The notes beneath the pieces were generated by a model. It ran no database searches and was not told where the DNA came from. It saw nothing but the letters and a program-made list of their open reading frames with translations. Position numbers and translations under genes: made by a program. From Parabacteroides sp900760525 (GTDB lineage: Bacteria; Bacteroidota; Bacteroidia; Bacteroidales; Tannerellaceae): 64,000 nucleotides of DNA. How positions within the stretch are numbered: position 1 is the stretch's first letter; every line of letters starts with the position of its first letter. Location: contig NZ_CP187555.1 in the NCBI RefSeq assembly GCF_049860805.1, positions 3,968,001 through 4,032,000 on the forward strand, read 5' to 3'. Positions 51,956 to 61,020 of the stretch are shown here, in pieces.

Positions 51956-53386
51956 TCAGCAAATCCGGATAACAGGTATGTCCAACAGGAAAGCTATCTT
52001 CTTTAGTTTATCCGCAATATGTCCGATACCGATTGCACAGTGGTGTGAAGGACCCGCTTTGCTCCATCGGTCCATAAAAGCGCGTGCCCCGCAACTGAAC
52101 CTGTAGCGGCTGTTGGTGTTTCCTATCTGCAGGGTGGGGCCGTCGGTCGATTCTCCTTCTGCGACAAGCAGAAACACGCCGTCGTTATTTTCGCATACGG
52201 AAAGGAACGTGACGGGTCCTTGCTTGACGCGCATCTGGATGGACAACCCTTTGCCCGGCTTGCCGTGATAGATGGGGAGCGGCACGAGGCTGACCTTCCC
52301 TTCGGCGATGGCGGAATGCGCCGGACCGTCATGCCCCCATAAAACGACATCGTCATTGAAGTCCATTGCATACGGTTCGGAGAAAGAACCTCCGGCATCC
52401 AAAAGGGAGAGGAGTTTCATGGCCTGTACGTTCTTTACCTCGCATTCGCCCGCAACCGGGATGCCGCGTCCTGTGAGCAATGTGTTGCCGGCTATCACCG
52501 AAGTCACGATGTTTTCATAATCGTTTCCTTTCCAACCTTCGTAGTAGTAAGCCATCGAACCGAGGTTGTGGGCGGCGACCAGTCTGTCGAGTGCGACGGA
52601 AGTACGGGCGGCGCGGTCCAGTTCGTATTCTTCACAATGCGGATCGACTTCAAATTTCGTGGAAAATTCCAGGCGTTTTGCCTTTAGTTCGTCTTCCGTT
52701 ACGGCATCCCGGTATGCTTTGAGTTCACACATCTCGAGAAGTTCTATGTGGGTTCCGAAAGTCGTGGATTGGCGGGTGGTGTCGGTGTAAACGTCCAGCA
52801 TCCCGCAGTAATAATGCCCGAGAATGCCCATCCGGTTGTTACGCATCCCCCGGACGGCTCTTGCCGCATCGATCCAGTTTTCGATTTCGTTCCATACGAA
52901 TGGTTCGTCGAGATAGCCCGTAAGGATGTCGTATCGGATGCCGGCCCGGTTGAACACGCAGGCAAATTCCGGTGTGGAACAGGCCTGGCAATGGGCGAGC
53001 CATTCGCCGGTCATTTTGCCGCGGTCGCCTAATCCGTTGATATAATCGTAGTTTATGGCGGCTACGGGTTGTATGTTGAGCAGGACGACCGGCGTCTTGA
53101 TGTACCGGGCAATCGGGAGTACGGTCGAGGAAAGGGCGTAGGTCGAGATAAAGATGAAGAGGATCTCAATGTCTTCGCTTTTCAGAACTTCTGCTGTCCG
53201 GGTTGCCTTTTCCGGGCTGTCGACCATGCCCCCGTCGATCACGGTTGCCTGCAGGCCGGACATCCGCTCTTTTATCATTCTCCGGTAGTCCGTCAACCGG
53301 GGGAGGAGCCCTTCGAATTGATCCCAGTATGTGTTCAACCCGACTCCGACCAGTCCGACTTTAACCTCTTTTTTTGCTGTATTCAT
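51956..53386 (-). CDS. L-fucose/L-arabinose isomerase-family protein
   Basis: 476 residues, no signal peptide, so cytoplasmic. It fits the fucose/arabinose isomerase fold: an N-terminal Rossmann-like part (KVGLVGVGLNTYWDQF, VILFIFISTYALSS-like) and a C-terminal barrel ending WSKAGPSHHCAIGIGH, which resembles the HHxA-type metal-binding end of L-arabinose isomerase. The sugar it acts on is unknown. It is the last gene of the polysaccharide locus, 11 bp after the GH78 gene. In such loci it would convert a released deoxy sugar or pentose to its ketose. Confidence 0.7.
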   Translation of the reverse strand: MNTAKKEVKVGLVGVGLNTYWDQFEGLLPRLTDYRRMIKERMSGLQATVIDGGMVDSPEKATRTAEVLKSEDIEILFIFISTYALSSTVLPIARYIKTPVVLLNIQPVAAINYDYINGLGDRGKMTGEWLAHCQACSTPEFACVFNRAGIRYDILTGYLDEPFVWNEIENWIDAARAVRGMRNNRMGILGHYYCGMLDVYTDTTRQSTTFGTHIELLEMCELKAYRDAVTEDELKAKRLEFSTKFEVDPHCEEYELDRAARTSVALDRLVAAHNLGSMAYYYEGWKGNDYENIVTSVIAGNTLLTGRGIPVAGECEVKNVQAMKLLSLLDAGGSFSEPYAMDFNDDVVLWGHDGPAHSAIAEGKVSLVPLPIYHGKPGKGLSIQMRVKQGPVTFLSVCENNDGVFLLVAEGESTDGPTLQIGNTNSRYRFSCGARAFMDRWSKAGPSHHCAIGIGHIADKLKKIAFLLDIPVIRIC

Positions 53387-53397
53387 GGTATTCTTTG

Positions 53398-56193
53398 TTA
53401 TTTATTTTTCTTCACCTTGAAAGTGTAAATGCCGGAACCTATCGTTGCCACGACATACCGGTTCCCCTCTTGTTTGTAACTGATTCCGGGGACATCTTCC
53501 AACTGTATGCCGCTTTCGGTTATTTGCTTCGTGCCGGCAGAGGGGAGGTAGACGGAGGCCCGGCTGTTCGCCGGTACTTCTACCCGGATGGTAAACTCCT
53601 GGTCGCTGTCTTCCCAGCCGGAAACGATCTGTCCGTAGGGCGACTCGTAGGAAACTTGTGCGTTGCGGACATCGCCGACCGGTTCGGGCTTGATGACGAT
53701 ATGTTTGAACCCGAATGAATCCTCCTGCTGACGGAGGCCTCCCAGGCCGCTGAACAACCATTCCATCAGGTGGCCCAACATGAAGTGATTATTCGACACG
53801 AAGCCGTATGCTTGCCAGGATTCGGTGAGAGCGGTGGCCCCGTGCGCCAGTTGCCAGCCGTATCCCGGGGTGTCGTATTTGCAGTTCATATCGTATATGA
53901 CGTCCGAGGCGCCGCCGGCTTCGAGGGCACGCAAGACATAGCGGTAGCCTACGTCGCCTGCCGTCAGGGCGTTGTTGCGCCCGCGGATATCGGCGATCAG
54001 GTTATCGAATACCTGCTGTTTGTTCTCCGGTGTCGTCAGTCCCATGTAGAGGGCGATGGCGTTTGCCGCCTGGCTGTTGCGGTCATAGGTGCGGGTGGAC
54101 GGATTCCAGAAGGTCCGGTTGAAGGCTTCTTTGATCCGGGCGGCCAGTTCCCGGTATTTGCGCGCATCGTCGGGTTTGCTTAAGAGGTTCGCCATTTTCT
54201 CCATCAGGGTGACGTCGTAATAGTAGATGGCCGTTGCCGTTACGCCGTTGGAGGTGAGCTGCGATTCCCCCGGGCTTTTCGGGCCTATGTCGAACCAGTC
54301 TCCCAGGCCATAGGCGATGATGTGGTTATCGGCTTTCGAGGTGAGGTACTCGATGTAGCGCTGCATATCCGGGTAATAGGTTTCGATCGGGCGTGTGTCG
54401 CCATACCATTGGTAAATGTACCAGGGACTGATGACGAAGGTGCTTCCCCATTCCGGCGTATCCTTGAATCCGCCTTCAAATTCGACCAGTTCGGGAGCGA
54501 TGGTCGGTATCATGCCGTTGGCCGCTTGCGTGGAGCGCATATCGTTGAATGTCTTTTCGTACAGGCGGGCCAGGTTGTAGCGGTACTGTACGGAGTATTG
54601 CATCAGATGCGCTTCTTCCAGCCAACCTAACTTCTCGCGGTGCGGGCAGTCGGTCAGCACGCTTGCCATATTGCTGCGGATCGCCCAGTCGATCAGTTCG
54701 TATGTCTGGTTGAACAGCGGTTTGGAGCAATGGAAACTTCCGGCGTTTTCGGCCGAGTTGCAGGTATGCAGACCGGTGATTTCCGTTATTTCCGGCAGTC
54801 CGTCGGGGTTGGGCTGCCCGGCAGGGACGGCGCCTTCGACCTGTACGTAGCGGAAGCCGTAGTAGGTGAACTGCGGTTGCCAGCTTTCCATCCCTTTTCC
54901 CTTCGGGGTGTAGCCGAACCAGAAAGGTGAGCCGGACGCGCTTTGGTTTACGGTACTGTCCGGATTCAACAGTTCGGCCGGGTAGAGCTTGATCGGACGC
55001 GTGTCTTTTGCCTGTAGGGAAAGCCGCACGATGCCGGAGAAGTTTTGTCCTAAATCGTATACCCATTGCCCTTGCCCGGTCTTGAAAAGGCGGACGGTGG
55101 GGATGCGGTCGCGTACGGTCAGCGGTGCGGAGCGTTGGGAGAGAAGCCGGGTTTTCCAGCCTGTGTCGAGAGCCTTGCTCCAGGTTCGGTCGTCGAAGCC
55201 GGGTTGCATCCATCCGGTTTGTTCTTTCGTGGCGTCATAGTCTTCACCGCCGTAGATGCTGCTGTAGGTAACGGGGCTTTCGGTTGTTTTCCAGTCCGTG
55301 CCGCTTACGATGTCCTGCGTACTGCCGTCAGCATATTCGATTTGTATTTTCATCAAGAGGCGCGGGGCGCCGTATGAGGCAAGCAGTTTGAAATAACGTT
55401 CCCGGGGGATATTGAAGAAGCCGTTCCCCAGCATGACGCCGATTGCGTTCCCGCCCTGCTTCAGCTGCCCGGATAGATCGAACGTGACATATAGCGCACA
55501 TTTATCGTATTTTGTCCATCCCGGATCAAGGAAGTTGTTGCCTACCTTTTCCCCATTCAGGAACATATCGAAATGCCCGAGTCCGGAGACATAGGCCATC
55601 GCCCGTTTAACCGGTTTCCGTACCGTAAATTCTTTTCGGAATTGGGGCAGACGGTACATACCGATCTTTTTACCTTTGAGCTCCCGGTCCACGTTGGCCA
55701 GTCCATGCAGTCCTGTCGTGACAATCTCGTCTTTCCTGTCTCTCTCCAGTGCGATCCATTTGGCATTGCTCCAGTCTCTTTCCGAAAGAAGCCCCATGCC
55801 GAAAGTGTGGGCAAGGCTCCAGCGGGAAGGGTTGCCCTCCTTATCCCAAATCCTGACTTTCCAGTAATAGGTCTGTCCGGCTTTCAGTTCTTTTCCTTTG
55901 AAAGGGACAAGGACCGAAGCGGAAGAAAGCGTTTTTCCGCTGTCCCAGATGTTCCCGTCGCCGGCCTGTAGCTTTTCCGGGGAGTCGGCCACCAATATCT
56001 GCCAGGCCGATTGTTCGAAGTTACGTTGTTGTGCCTGGATCTGCCAGCTGAAACGGGGTTGTCCTGTCTCGATTCCTAACGGGTTCTCTTCCTGTTCGCA
56101 TCGGAGGTTGTAAACGGAATGCAGGTCAGCCGCCTGTATGAGGAAAGGAAAGAGCATACATAAGATGCAAATGTTTAATAGTCTGTTTTTCAT
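53398..56193 (-). CDS. Alpha-L-rhamnosidase (GH78)
   Basis: 931 residues from Met at 56193, which begins a signal peptide (LLNICILCMLFPFLIQAAD). The longer start at 56211 falls in a hairpin and is less likely. The order is the GH78 one: N-terminal Bac_rhamnosid_N sandwich (HSVYNLRCEQEENPLGIE, then WYGGE-like turns), a second sandwich, then the (alpha/alpha)6 barrel with TDCPHREKLGWLEEAHLM and EWGSTFVISPW, and a C-terminal sandwich. The Asp/Glu of these motifs fit the catalytic site of family 78. It would cut terminal alpha-L-rhamnose in the periplasm. Confidence 0.9.
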   Translation of the reverse strand: MKNRLLNICILCMLFPFLIQAADLHSVYNLRCEQEENPLGIETGQPRFSWQIQAQQRNFEQSAWQILVADSPEKLQAGDGNIWDSGKTLSSASVLVPFKGKELKAGQTYYWKVRIWDKEGNPSRWSLAHTFGMGLLSERDWSNAKWIALERDRKDEIVTTGLHGLANVDRELKGKKIGMYRLPQFRKEFTVRKPVKRAMAYVSGLGHFDMFLNGEKVGNNFLDPGWTKYDKCALYVTFDLSGQLKQGGNAIGVMLGNGFFNIPRERYFKLLASYGAPRLLMKIQIEYADGSTQDIVSGTDWKTTESPVTYSSIYGGEDYDATKEQTGWMQPGFDDRTWSKALDTGWKTRLLSQRSAPLTVRDRIPTVRLFKTGQGQWVYDLGQNFSGIVRLSLQAKDTRPIKLYPAELLNPDSTVNQSASGSPFWFGYTPKGKGMESWQPQFTYYGFRYVQVEGAVPAGQPNPDGLPEITEITGLHTCNSAENAGSFHCSKPLFNQTYELIDWAIRSNMASVLTDCPHREKLGWLEEAHLMQYSVQYRYNLARLYEKTFNDMRSTQAANGMIPTIAPELVEFEGGFKDTPEWGSTFVISPWYIYQWYGDTRPIETYYPDMQRYIEYLTSKADNHIIAYGLGDWFDIGPKSPGESQLTSNGVTATAIYYYDVTLMEKMANLLSKPDDARKYRELAARIKEAFNRTFWNPSTRTYDRNSQAANAIALYMGLTTPENKQQVFDNLIADIRGRNNALTAGDVGYRYVLRALEAGGASDVIYDMNCKYDTPGYGWQLAHGATALTESWQAYGFVSNNHFMLGHLMEWLFSGLGGLRQQEDSFGFKHIVIKPEPVGDVRNAQVSYESPYGQIVSGWEDSDQEFTIRVEVPANSRASVYLPSAGTKQITESGIQLEDVPGISYKQEGNRYVVATIGSGIYTFKVKKNK

Positions 56194-56210
56194 GCTGCCG
56201 TCGTTTTTCA

Positions 56211-56274
56211 AAAAAGGTGCCCGGCTTTTCCGGAAAAGCTGCCGTCGGTTTCCGGAAAAGCCCGCACCCTTTTT
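56211..56274. repeat. Inverted repeat with nested palindromes
   Basis: Outer arms AAAAAGGTGC (56211-56220) and GCACCCTTTTT (56264-56274) pair, with GCTTTTCCGGAAAAGC (56224-56239) as a perfect 16-bp palindrome and TTTCCGGAAA again at 56249-56258. It lies between the GH106-like and GH78 genes and could act as a terminator or RNA processing site. Confidence 0.75.
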
Positions 56275-56284
56275 GTGTGTATGT

Positions 56285-59200
56285 TTAATGTATTAATTCA
56301 AAGTCTTCCATCAACCCGTAATCCATCATCTGGTATTCTTTTCCGGGTATCGGTTTGTCTACGTTCTTCCAGTGCCAGGGAGATGCCAGGCCGGGAGCCG
56401 GATTCCGGTAATGCGGGCCTAACAGGTTCTTGAGGCTGCCGATCACACGCACGTCGATCGTGTTGCCGCCCTCTTTCAGGTAAGGCGTTACATCCAACTG
56501 CCACGGGTCGAAAGCGATTATACCGGCCTTCTGCCCGTTGACGTATACTTCTGCCACCGTGCCGTTCCATTTGTTCAGTTTGACGGCATACCGGCCTGTA
56601 AGGTCGTCGAGGGTATACGTTTTGCTGTAGCTCATATTCCACGAGTAGAACGGTTGCTTCTGGTCTTTCCAGCTACCCAGTGTGAACGATTCCTGCGGTG
56701 CGCCGATACTCCATCCTTCCTGTTCGGGTACGACCGAGAAGTTTCCGGTGATGTAGACCGGTTCTATCTCCGCGAAAATACGCATCGGGCTGATGCTGAG
56801 TTCTACCGTGTTGCTACCTTTTTTCACCTGTCCGCCTATCGGATAAACGCCGAAAGAACGGTCCAGCCACCACTCTCCCGGAAGGGCTTCCACTATATGG
56901 CCGTTAATTTTGACGGTAAATAGTTCGGGGCGTTCGGAGACTAATTTGATACCCGAATAGTCGAAAGCGTCGTTTACCGTGAAATGATAGGAGGCCGTGA
57001 AGCCGCCATCCTTAAAGTTGTCGCGATCGAGGATATTCCGTTTGTATTGTACGGAGGTGTTCCAGGGGTTGCCGTTGGCGAACCCGTGCGCTTTGAAGGC
57101 GATATCGGCGGCGCGGGAGAAATGTTGTTTCTTGTGTGTCTCCCCTTTTACCGTGACGTCGCAAAAGTCGATTGTCAGAGCATTGTCGCGCAAGCGGCTG
57201 ACGGTGGTCCGGCTTGTTGCCGTAACCGCGTTGCTCCCTGCTTTCCGGGGACGTTCCGGATAGTTTTCCGGGCGCTTGGCAGAACAGTAAAGCAAAAGGC
57301 TTCCTGCCGGTTCGATCCGGAAAGAGGTGCTTAGCTTGTTTCCTTCTTTTGAAGACGGATACGTATAGATTTCCCCGTTCAGGGCATCCATTTCCAGCAT
57401 GCCTTTTCCCGGCATCGAAAGGGAGCCGGCTACAGCTTCATCCATAGAGGAGTTGACGAGGAAAACCAATTCCCCGTCTGCAAACCGGCGACGGTGGTGA
57501 TACAAGTTGCCGCCGTTGAAAGTGATCCCGAAGTCATCCGAAGAGAAATACCGGGCGATTATGTCTTTGGACAGTTCCGGGAGCGAAGTGACGGTTGTAC
57601 TCGCCAGCAGTTCGGCCAGCTCGTCATTGACGGCTCCGTCTATCCGGGTGGGAGCGGAGAAGGTGATAATCCGGCCGCCCTGCTCTGCAAACTGCCGCAG
57701 GAGGTTGAAGGTCGGCTTGTTCAATGTTTCCATCATAGGGGGCAGAACGATGGTCGAGTAGGAGGCGCTGCCTACGACGAAACGCCCGTTCTCAACCTTT
57801 CCGAGGTCTTTGATGATATTTTCGGAGCCGAGATCATATTCCACTTGGTTCTTTTCCAAAGCAGTCACAAAGGCCTGGAAGCCGGTCCCTATCTCCATGA
57901 GCTTCGGGGAACTTCCTGCGTGGACGTAATAACTCCATAAGGTCGAAGTGGGCTCCAGCACCAGGATGTCGTTCTTTTGGACTCCTTTACTCATGACGAA
58001 TGAGAGGCGTCCGTAATAGTCGTTCAGTACGCGGTAGTCGGACCACCAGGGGGAATGATAGGTGAATACCGGCGGGTAGTCGTATTTGCGTGCTCCCGTC
58101 AGTGTCATGTGGGCCAGATGTTGGTTCATGAAGTTGACTCCGAGCACATACTCCCAGTCGCCTAACCGCTTGAAGTCTTTGAAAGTTTCGTCCCAACCGC
58201 CGCCGCCGTAAGTTTCGCTGAGGGTGCGGCTGCGGCCTGTCTGGTTGGCGGCACTGCGTAATTCTTTTACTGCGCGGATATTGCCGAACTGTGCTTGCGG
58301 GCTGATTTCGTCGAATTGGTTGAACAGCATGTCGATGGCCGGCACCTGATGCCAGGCGTACATCGCCATATTGTCCGGCCCGTCGTTCATCTGCGGCCAA
58401 CCGTGTTCCCAATAGTGTCCGGTCCATTTCAGATTGTTCGCTTCGCAATAGCTGTGCCAGGGTTTGGACCAGCGGTCGACGAACATTTGCAACAGGGTTT
58501 CCATATAGTTGTGGCGTACCTGTTTCCAGTTGCCTGTCTCTTCGTTCAGGAGGGGAAGGAGTGGCTTAAGGTCATATCCCCACTGTTCCCGGAATACATC
58601 GAACAGGTCGGGTGTCCAGCGTAAACCTCCTGGGCTGCTGATGTTGGGCTCATCTGTGAAGATGCCGAAAACGGATTTGCCGAATTCGTCCTTGATTGTT
58701 TTTTCATACCCTTTCATCGTGATGTCGATGAATTTTTCTGTCACGCCGGGTACGAGCAGGTCGACGTATGAATAGCCGCCGTACCAGTCCGATTTGCCCA
58801 AATATGTCTTTTTATAGAGGTAATATTCTCCTTTTGCTTTTTTATATTGGCTCAGGTTATTCGTGATATCCGCCCATTGATCCCCTTCCTTTTTGAGGAT
58901 GATGAAGTATTCGTCTGTCTTGTCAGGCAGAAGGTCTGTTTTTGTCAACGTAAGCCCTTGTCCCTGGTTGTAGGATTCGGGCATTTCTTCCGGTACGTGG
59001 CCTCCGGCGAATCCGCTGGGATAGGAGTTCTCATCGTAGATCCAGATGTCCAATCCCATCTCTTTCCCTTTATCGACGGCATAGCGGTAGAGGGAGTACC
59101 ATTCGTCCGACATATATTCCGTGATCATGCCCGGGCGGGGATGGATAAACGCTCCTCCGCACCCGGCATCTTTAAAGTCTTTCAGCATCCGGTCTATTTC

Positions 59201-59398
59201 GGCCTCTGTCACTTTGCCGTTCCAGACCATAAAAGGAGCCGTGCGGTACTCGGATGAAGGGTTGGAGAACCGGGCTTCCAGAGTGGAAAAGCTGTCCGCC
59301 GTTTCCGCTTTGTTGCCACTGCAACCGGCCGTGCCGAGAGTTATGATACCTCCCGCTACGGCATACATAAAGTTTCTGATAATGTGTCGTGTGTTCAT
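56285..59398 (-). CDS. GH106-like glycoside hydrolase lipoprotein
   Basis: 1037 residues with a lipobox ending GTAGC (Cys26). From about 45 to 480 a TIM-barrel-type catalytic region is visible: APFMVWNGKVTEAEIDRMLKD, GCGGAFIHPRPGM, DIWIYDENSYPSGFAGG, FGIFTDEPN and SETYGGGGWDET. These resemble GH106 alpha-L-rhamnosidases and related families; the match is by motif only. Beta-sandwich modules follow, with a sugar-binding-like end (LNKWNGTVAEVYVNGQ). It is the first enzyme gene after susD in the locus and is probably on the cell surface or in the periplasm. Rhamnosidase activity would fit GH78 beside it. Confidence 0.65.
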   Translation of the reverse strand: MNTRHIIRNFMYAVAGGIITLGTAGCSGNKAETADSFSTLEARFSNPSSEYRTAPFMVWNGKVTEAEIDRMLKDFKDAGCGGAFIHPRPGMITEYMSDEWYSLYRYAVDKGKEMGLDIWIYDENSYPSGFAGGHVPEEMPESYNQGQGLTLTKTDLLPDKTDEYFIILKKEGDQWADITNNLSQYKKAKGEYYLYKKTYLGKSDWYGGYSYVDLLVPGVTEKFIDITMKGYEKTIKDEFGKSVFGIFTDEPNISSPGGLRWTPDLFDVFREQWGYDLKPLLPLLNEETGNWKQVRHNYMETLLQMFVDRWSKPWHSYCEANNLKWTGHYWEHGWPQMNDGPDNMAMYAWHQVPAIDMLFNQFDEISPQAQFGNIRAVKELRSAANQTGRSRTLSETYGGGGWDETFKDFKRLGDWEYVLGVNFMNQHLAHMTLTGARKYDYPPVFTYHSPWWSDYRVLNDYYGRLSFVMSKGVQKNDILVLEPTSTLWSYYVHAGSSPKLMEIGTGFQAFVTALEKNQVEYDLGSENIIKDLGKVENGRFVVGSASYSTIVLPPMMETLNKPTFNLLRQFAEQGGRIITFSAPTRIDGAVNDELAELLASTTVTSLPELSKDIIARYFSSDDFGITFNGGNLYHHRRRFADGELVFLVNSSMDEAVAGSLSMPGKGMLEMDALNGEIYTYPSSKEGNKLSTSFRIEPAGSLLLYCSAKRPENYPERPRKAGSNAVTATSRTTVSRLRDNALTIDFCDVTVKGETHKKQHFSRAADIAFKAHGFANGNPWNTSVQYKRNILDRDNFKDGGFTASYHFTVNDAFDYSGIKLVSERPELFTVKINGHIVEALPGEWWLDRSFGVYPIGGQVKKGSNTVELSISPMRIFAEIEPVYITGNFSVVPEQEGWSIGAPQESFTLGSWKDQKQPFYSWNMSYSKTYTLDDLTGRYAVKLNKWNGTVAEVYVNGQKAGIIAFDPWQLDVTPYLKEGGNTIDVRVIGSLKNLLGPHYRNPAPGLASPWHWKNVDKPIPGKEYQMMDYGLMEDFELIH

Positions 59399-59410
59399 GG
59401 TGCTAATAGT

Positions 59411-59445
59411 AAAAAGACCTCTACTACAAAAGTAAAGGTCTTTTT
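59411..59445. terminator. Hairpin with T-run and embedded -7 box between susD and GH106-like gene
   Basis: AAAAAGACCT (59411-59420) and AGGTCTTTTT (59436-59445) form a perfect 10-bp stem with flanking A/T runs, a terminator usable on either strand. A minus-strand -7 box TACTTTTG (59434-59427) lies in the loop, 28 bp before the GH106-like start. Partial termination after susD and new initiation are both possible. Confidence 0.65.
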
Positions 59446-59458
59446 GTTAATATGAGTA

Positions 59459-60985
59459 TTAATAACCGGGATTTTGTTTGAGCTGGTCATTTAATTGCAG
59501 CTCGTTGTAAGGAATCGGGTAAAGCAAGTATTCCGGTTTGATCTGATAGGTACGCTCCGGAAGTTCCGTATCGACCGTTTTGATATATTTCCCGTAGGCG
59601 GTCATGACTTCAATCGCTTTTCCTGTTCTCAACAAATCATACCAGCGATGGTTCTCGAATGCAAGTTCGTGACGTCGCTCATTGGCAACCACTTCGGCAT
59701 TGATTGTCGTTGCGGCAGGTAGACCTGCACGTGCACGTACCTGATTGACGTAGGGGGCTGCATCTCCTGCACGTCCTTGTTCCACCAGACATTCGGCTAA
59801 CAATAACAAGCAGTCCGCATACCGGTAAACAGGCCAGTTATCGTCTGTATTTTCTATCTTGGAGTGTGCGTGGCGGTATTTGTTGATAAACGGATAACTT
59901 ACCGGGTAATCCTTGATCTTGGGATCACCGATCTTTAGGACATCGGCTACGACTAAAGCGTTTGCTGCGTCCAGCGCACCGACCGCAACTGCGATAGACG
60001 GGTCGACGCGGAGATCTCCCGGTTCGTAAGAGGCGATCATTTCCGGTGTCGGGACATTCCAGCCTCCTGTCAGCAGCGTGCTGCAATCGGGAACGCCTGT
60101 AATAATTTCCGCATTCGTTGTCTTGGGAATAAAGTAGTACAACCAGTCACTTTGTTGCCCTTGATCTCCCATCTGATATTGAATTTCGAAGATCGATTCT
60201 TTTCCGTTCTTTTTGGATGTGTCGTATATATCGGCATAATCGGGAAGTAATTCATATCCCATATTCATGATATCTTTCAACTGCGCTTCCGCTGTCGGGT
60301 AATCCCGGTCCGGCTTTGTCATTAATACATAGGCGTAAAGCATTTTGGCCGCTCCTTTGGTTGCCGCACCGTTTTGCGGGAATTTAACTGCCGGAAGTTT
60401 CTCGATTGCGTCTTTCACATCGTCGACGATGGCCGTATATACATCGTTTACGGACGAGCGGGGTAAGAATGCGTTATCAGCTCCCGTGACTTCCTCCAGG
60501 TGCAAAGGAATGTCTCCGTAGCATTGCACTAATTGGAAATACAGGAAGGCACGGATGAATTTAGCCTCTCCGATCGTCTGATTTTTGAAATCATCGGGAA
60601 AACTCGTCCCTTCTATGCGGTTCAGAATGGTGTTGGCTCTTGAAATGCCTGTATAGCATGCATAATACATTTCATTTGTCCACTGATTCTGGTCGTCCAC
60701 AACAAAATCCGCAATGTTTTCGCGATACAGGATATGTAGCCCGCGGTCCGCTTTATAGCGGGTGTAATGCGTATTGTCGGAACGCATTTCTCCCATCAGA
60801 TATCCTTGCCTTGCCGATACTCCCCGTAAAGCGGAATAGGCCCCGTTCACTGCTTGGGTGAATTGCTCCTGGGTTTTGAAGAATGTCGCATCATTCGGAT
60901 AATATTGAGGCGTCAGATTCAGGAAATCTTCCGAACAAGAAGCCAAGGTCAATAATGCAACAACTAAACTAAATATCTTTTTCAT
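59459..60985 (-). CDS. SusD/RagB-family nutrient-binding lipoprotein
   Basis: 508 residues with a lipobox ending TLASC (Cys17). It has the usual SusD opening SEDFLNLTPQYYPNDATFF and VNGAYSALRG, TPR-like helices, and a C-terminal region (RADCLLLLAECLVEQGRAGDA, ERRHELAFENHRWYDLLRTG) found in nearly all RagB/SusD proteins. It binds the glycan at the surface and closes like a lid over SusC. It lies 35 bp after susC and shares its transcript. Confidence 0.95.
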   Translation of the reverse strand: MKKIFSLVVALLTLASCSEDFLNLTPQYYPNDATFFKTQEQFTQAVNGAYSALRGVSARQGYLMGEMRSDNTHYTRYKADRGLHILYRENIADFVVDDQNQWTNEMYYACYTGISRANTILNRIEGTSFPDDFKNQTIGEAKFIRAFLYFQLVQCYGDIPLHLEEVTGADNAFLPRSSVNDVYTAIVDDVKDAIEKLPAVKFPQNGAATKGAAKMLYAYVLMTKPDRDYPTAEAQLKDIMNMGYELLPDYADIYDTSKKNGKESIFEIQYQMGDQGQQSDWLYYFIPKTTNAEIITGVPDCSTLLTGGWNVPTPEMIASYEPGDLRVDPSIAVAVGALDAANALVVADVLKIGDPKIKDYPVSYPFINKYRHAHSKIENTDDNWPVYRYADCLLLLAECLVEQGRAGDAAPYVNQVRARAGLPAATTINAEVVANERRHELAFENHRWYDLLRTGKAIEVMTAYGKYIKTVDTELPERTYQIKPEYLLYPIPYNELQLNDQLKQNPGY

Positions 60986-61020
60986 GATCTTTCGTTTTAA
61001 ATTTATAATTTGTATTCCTG

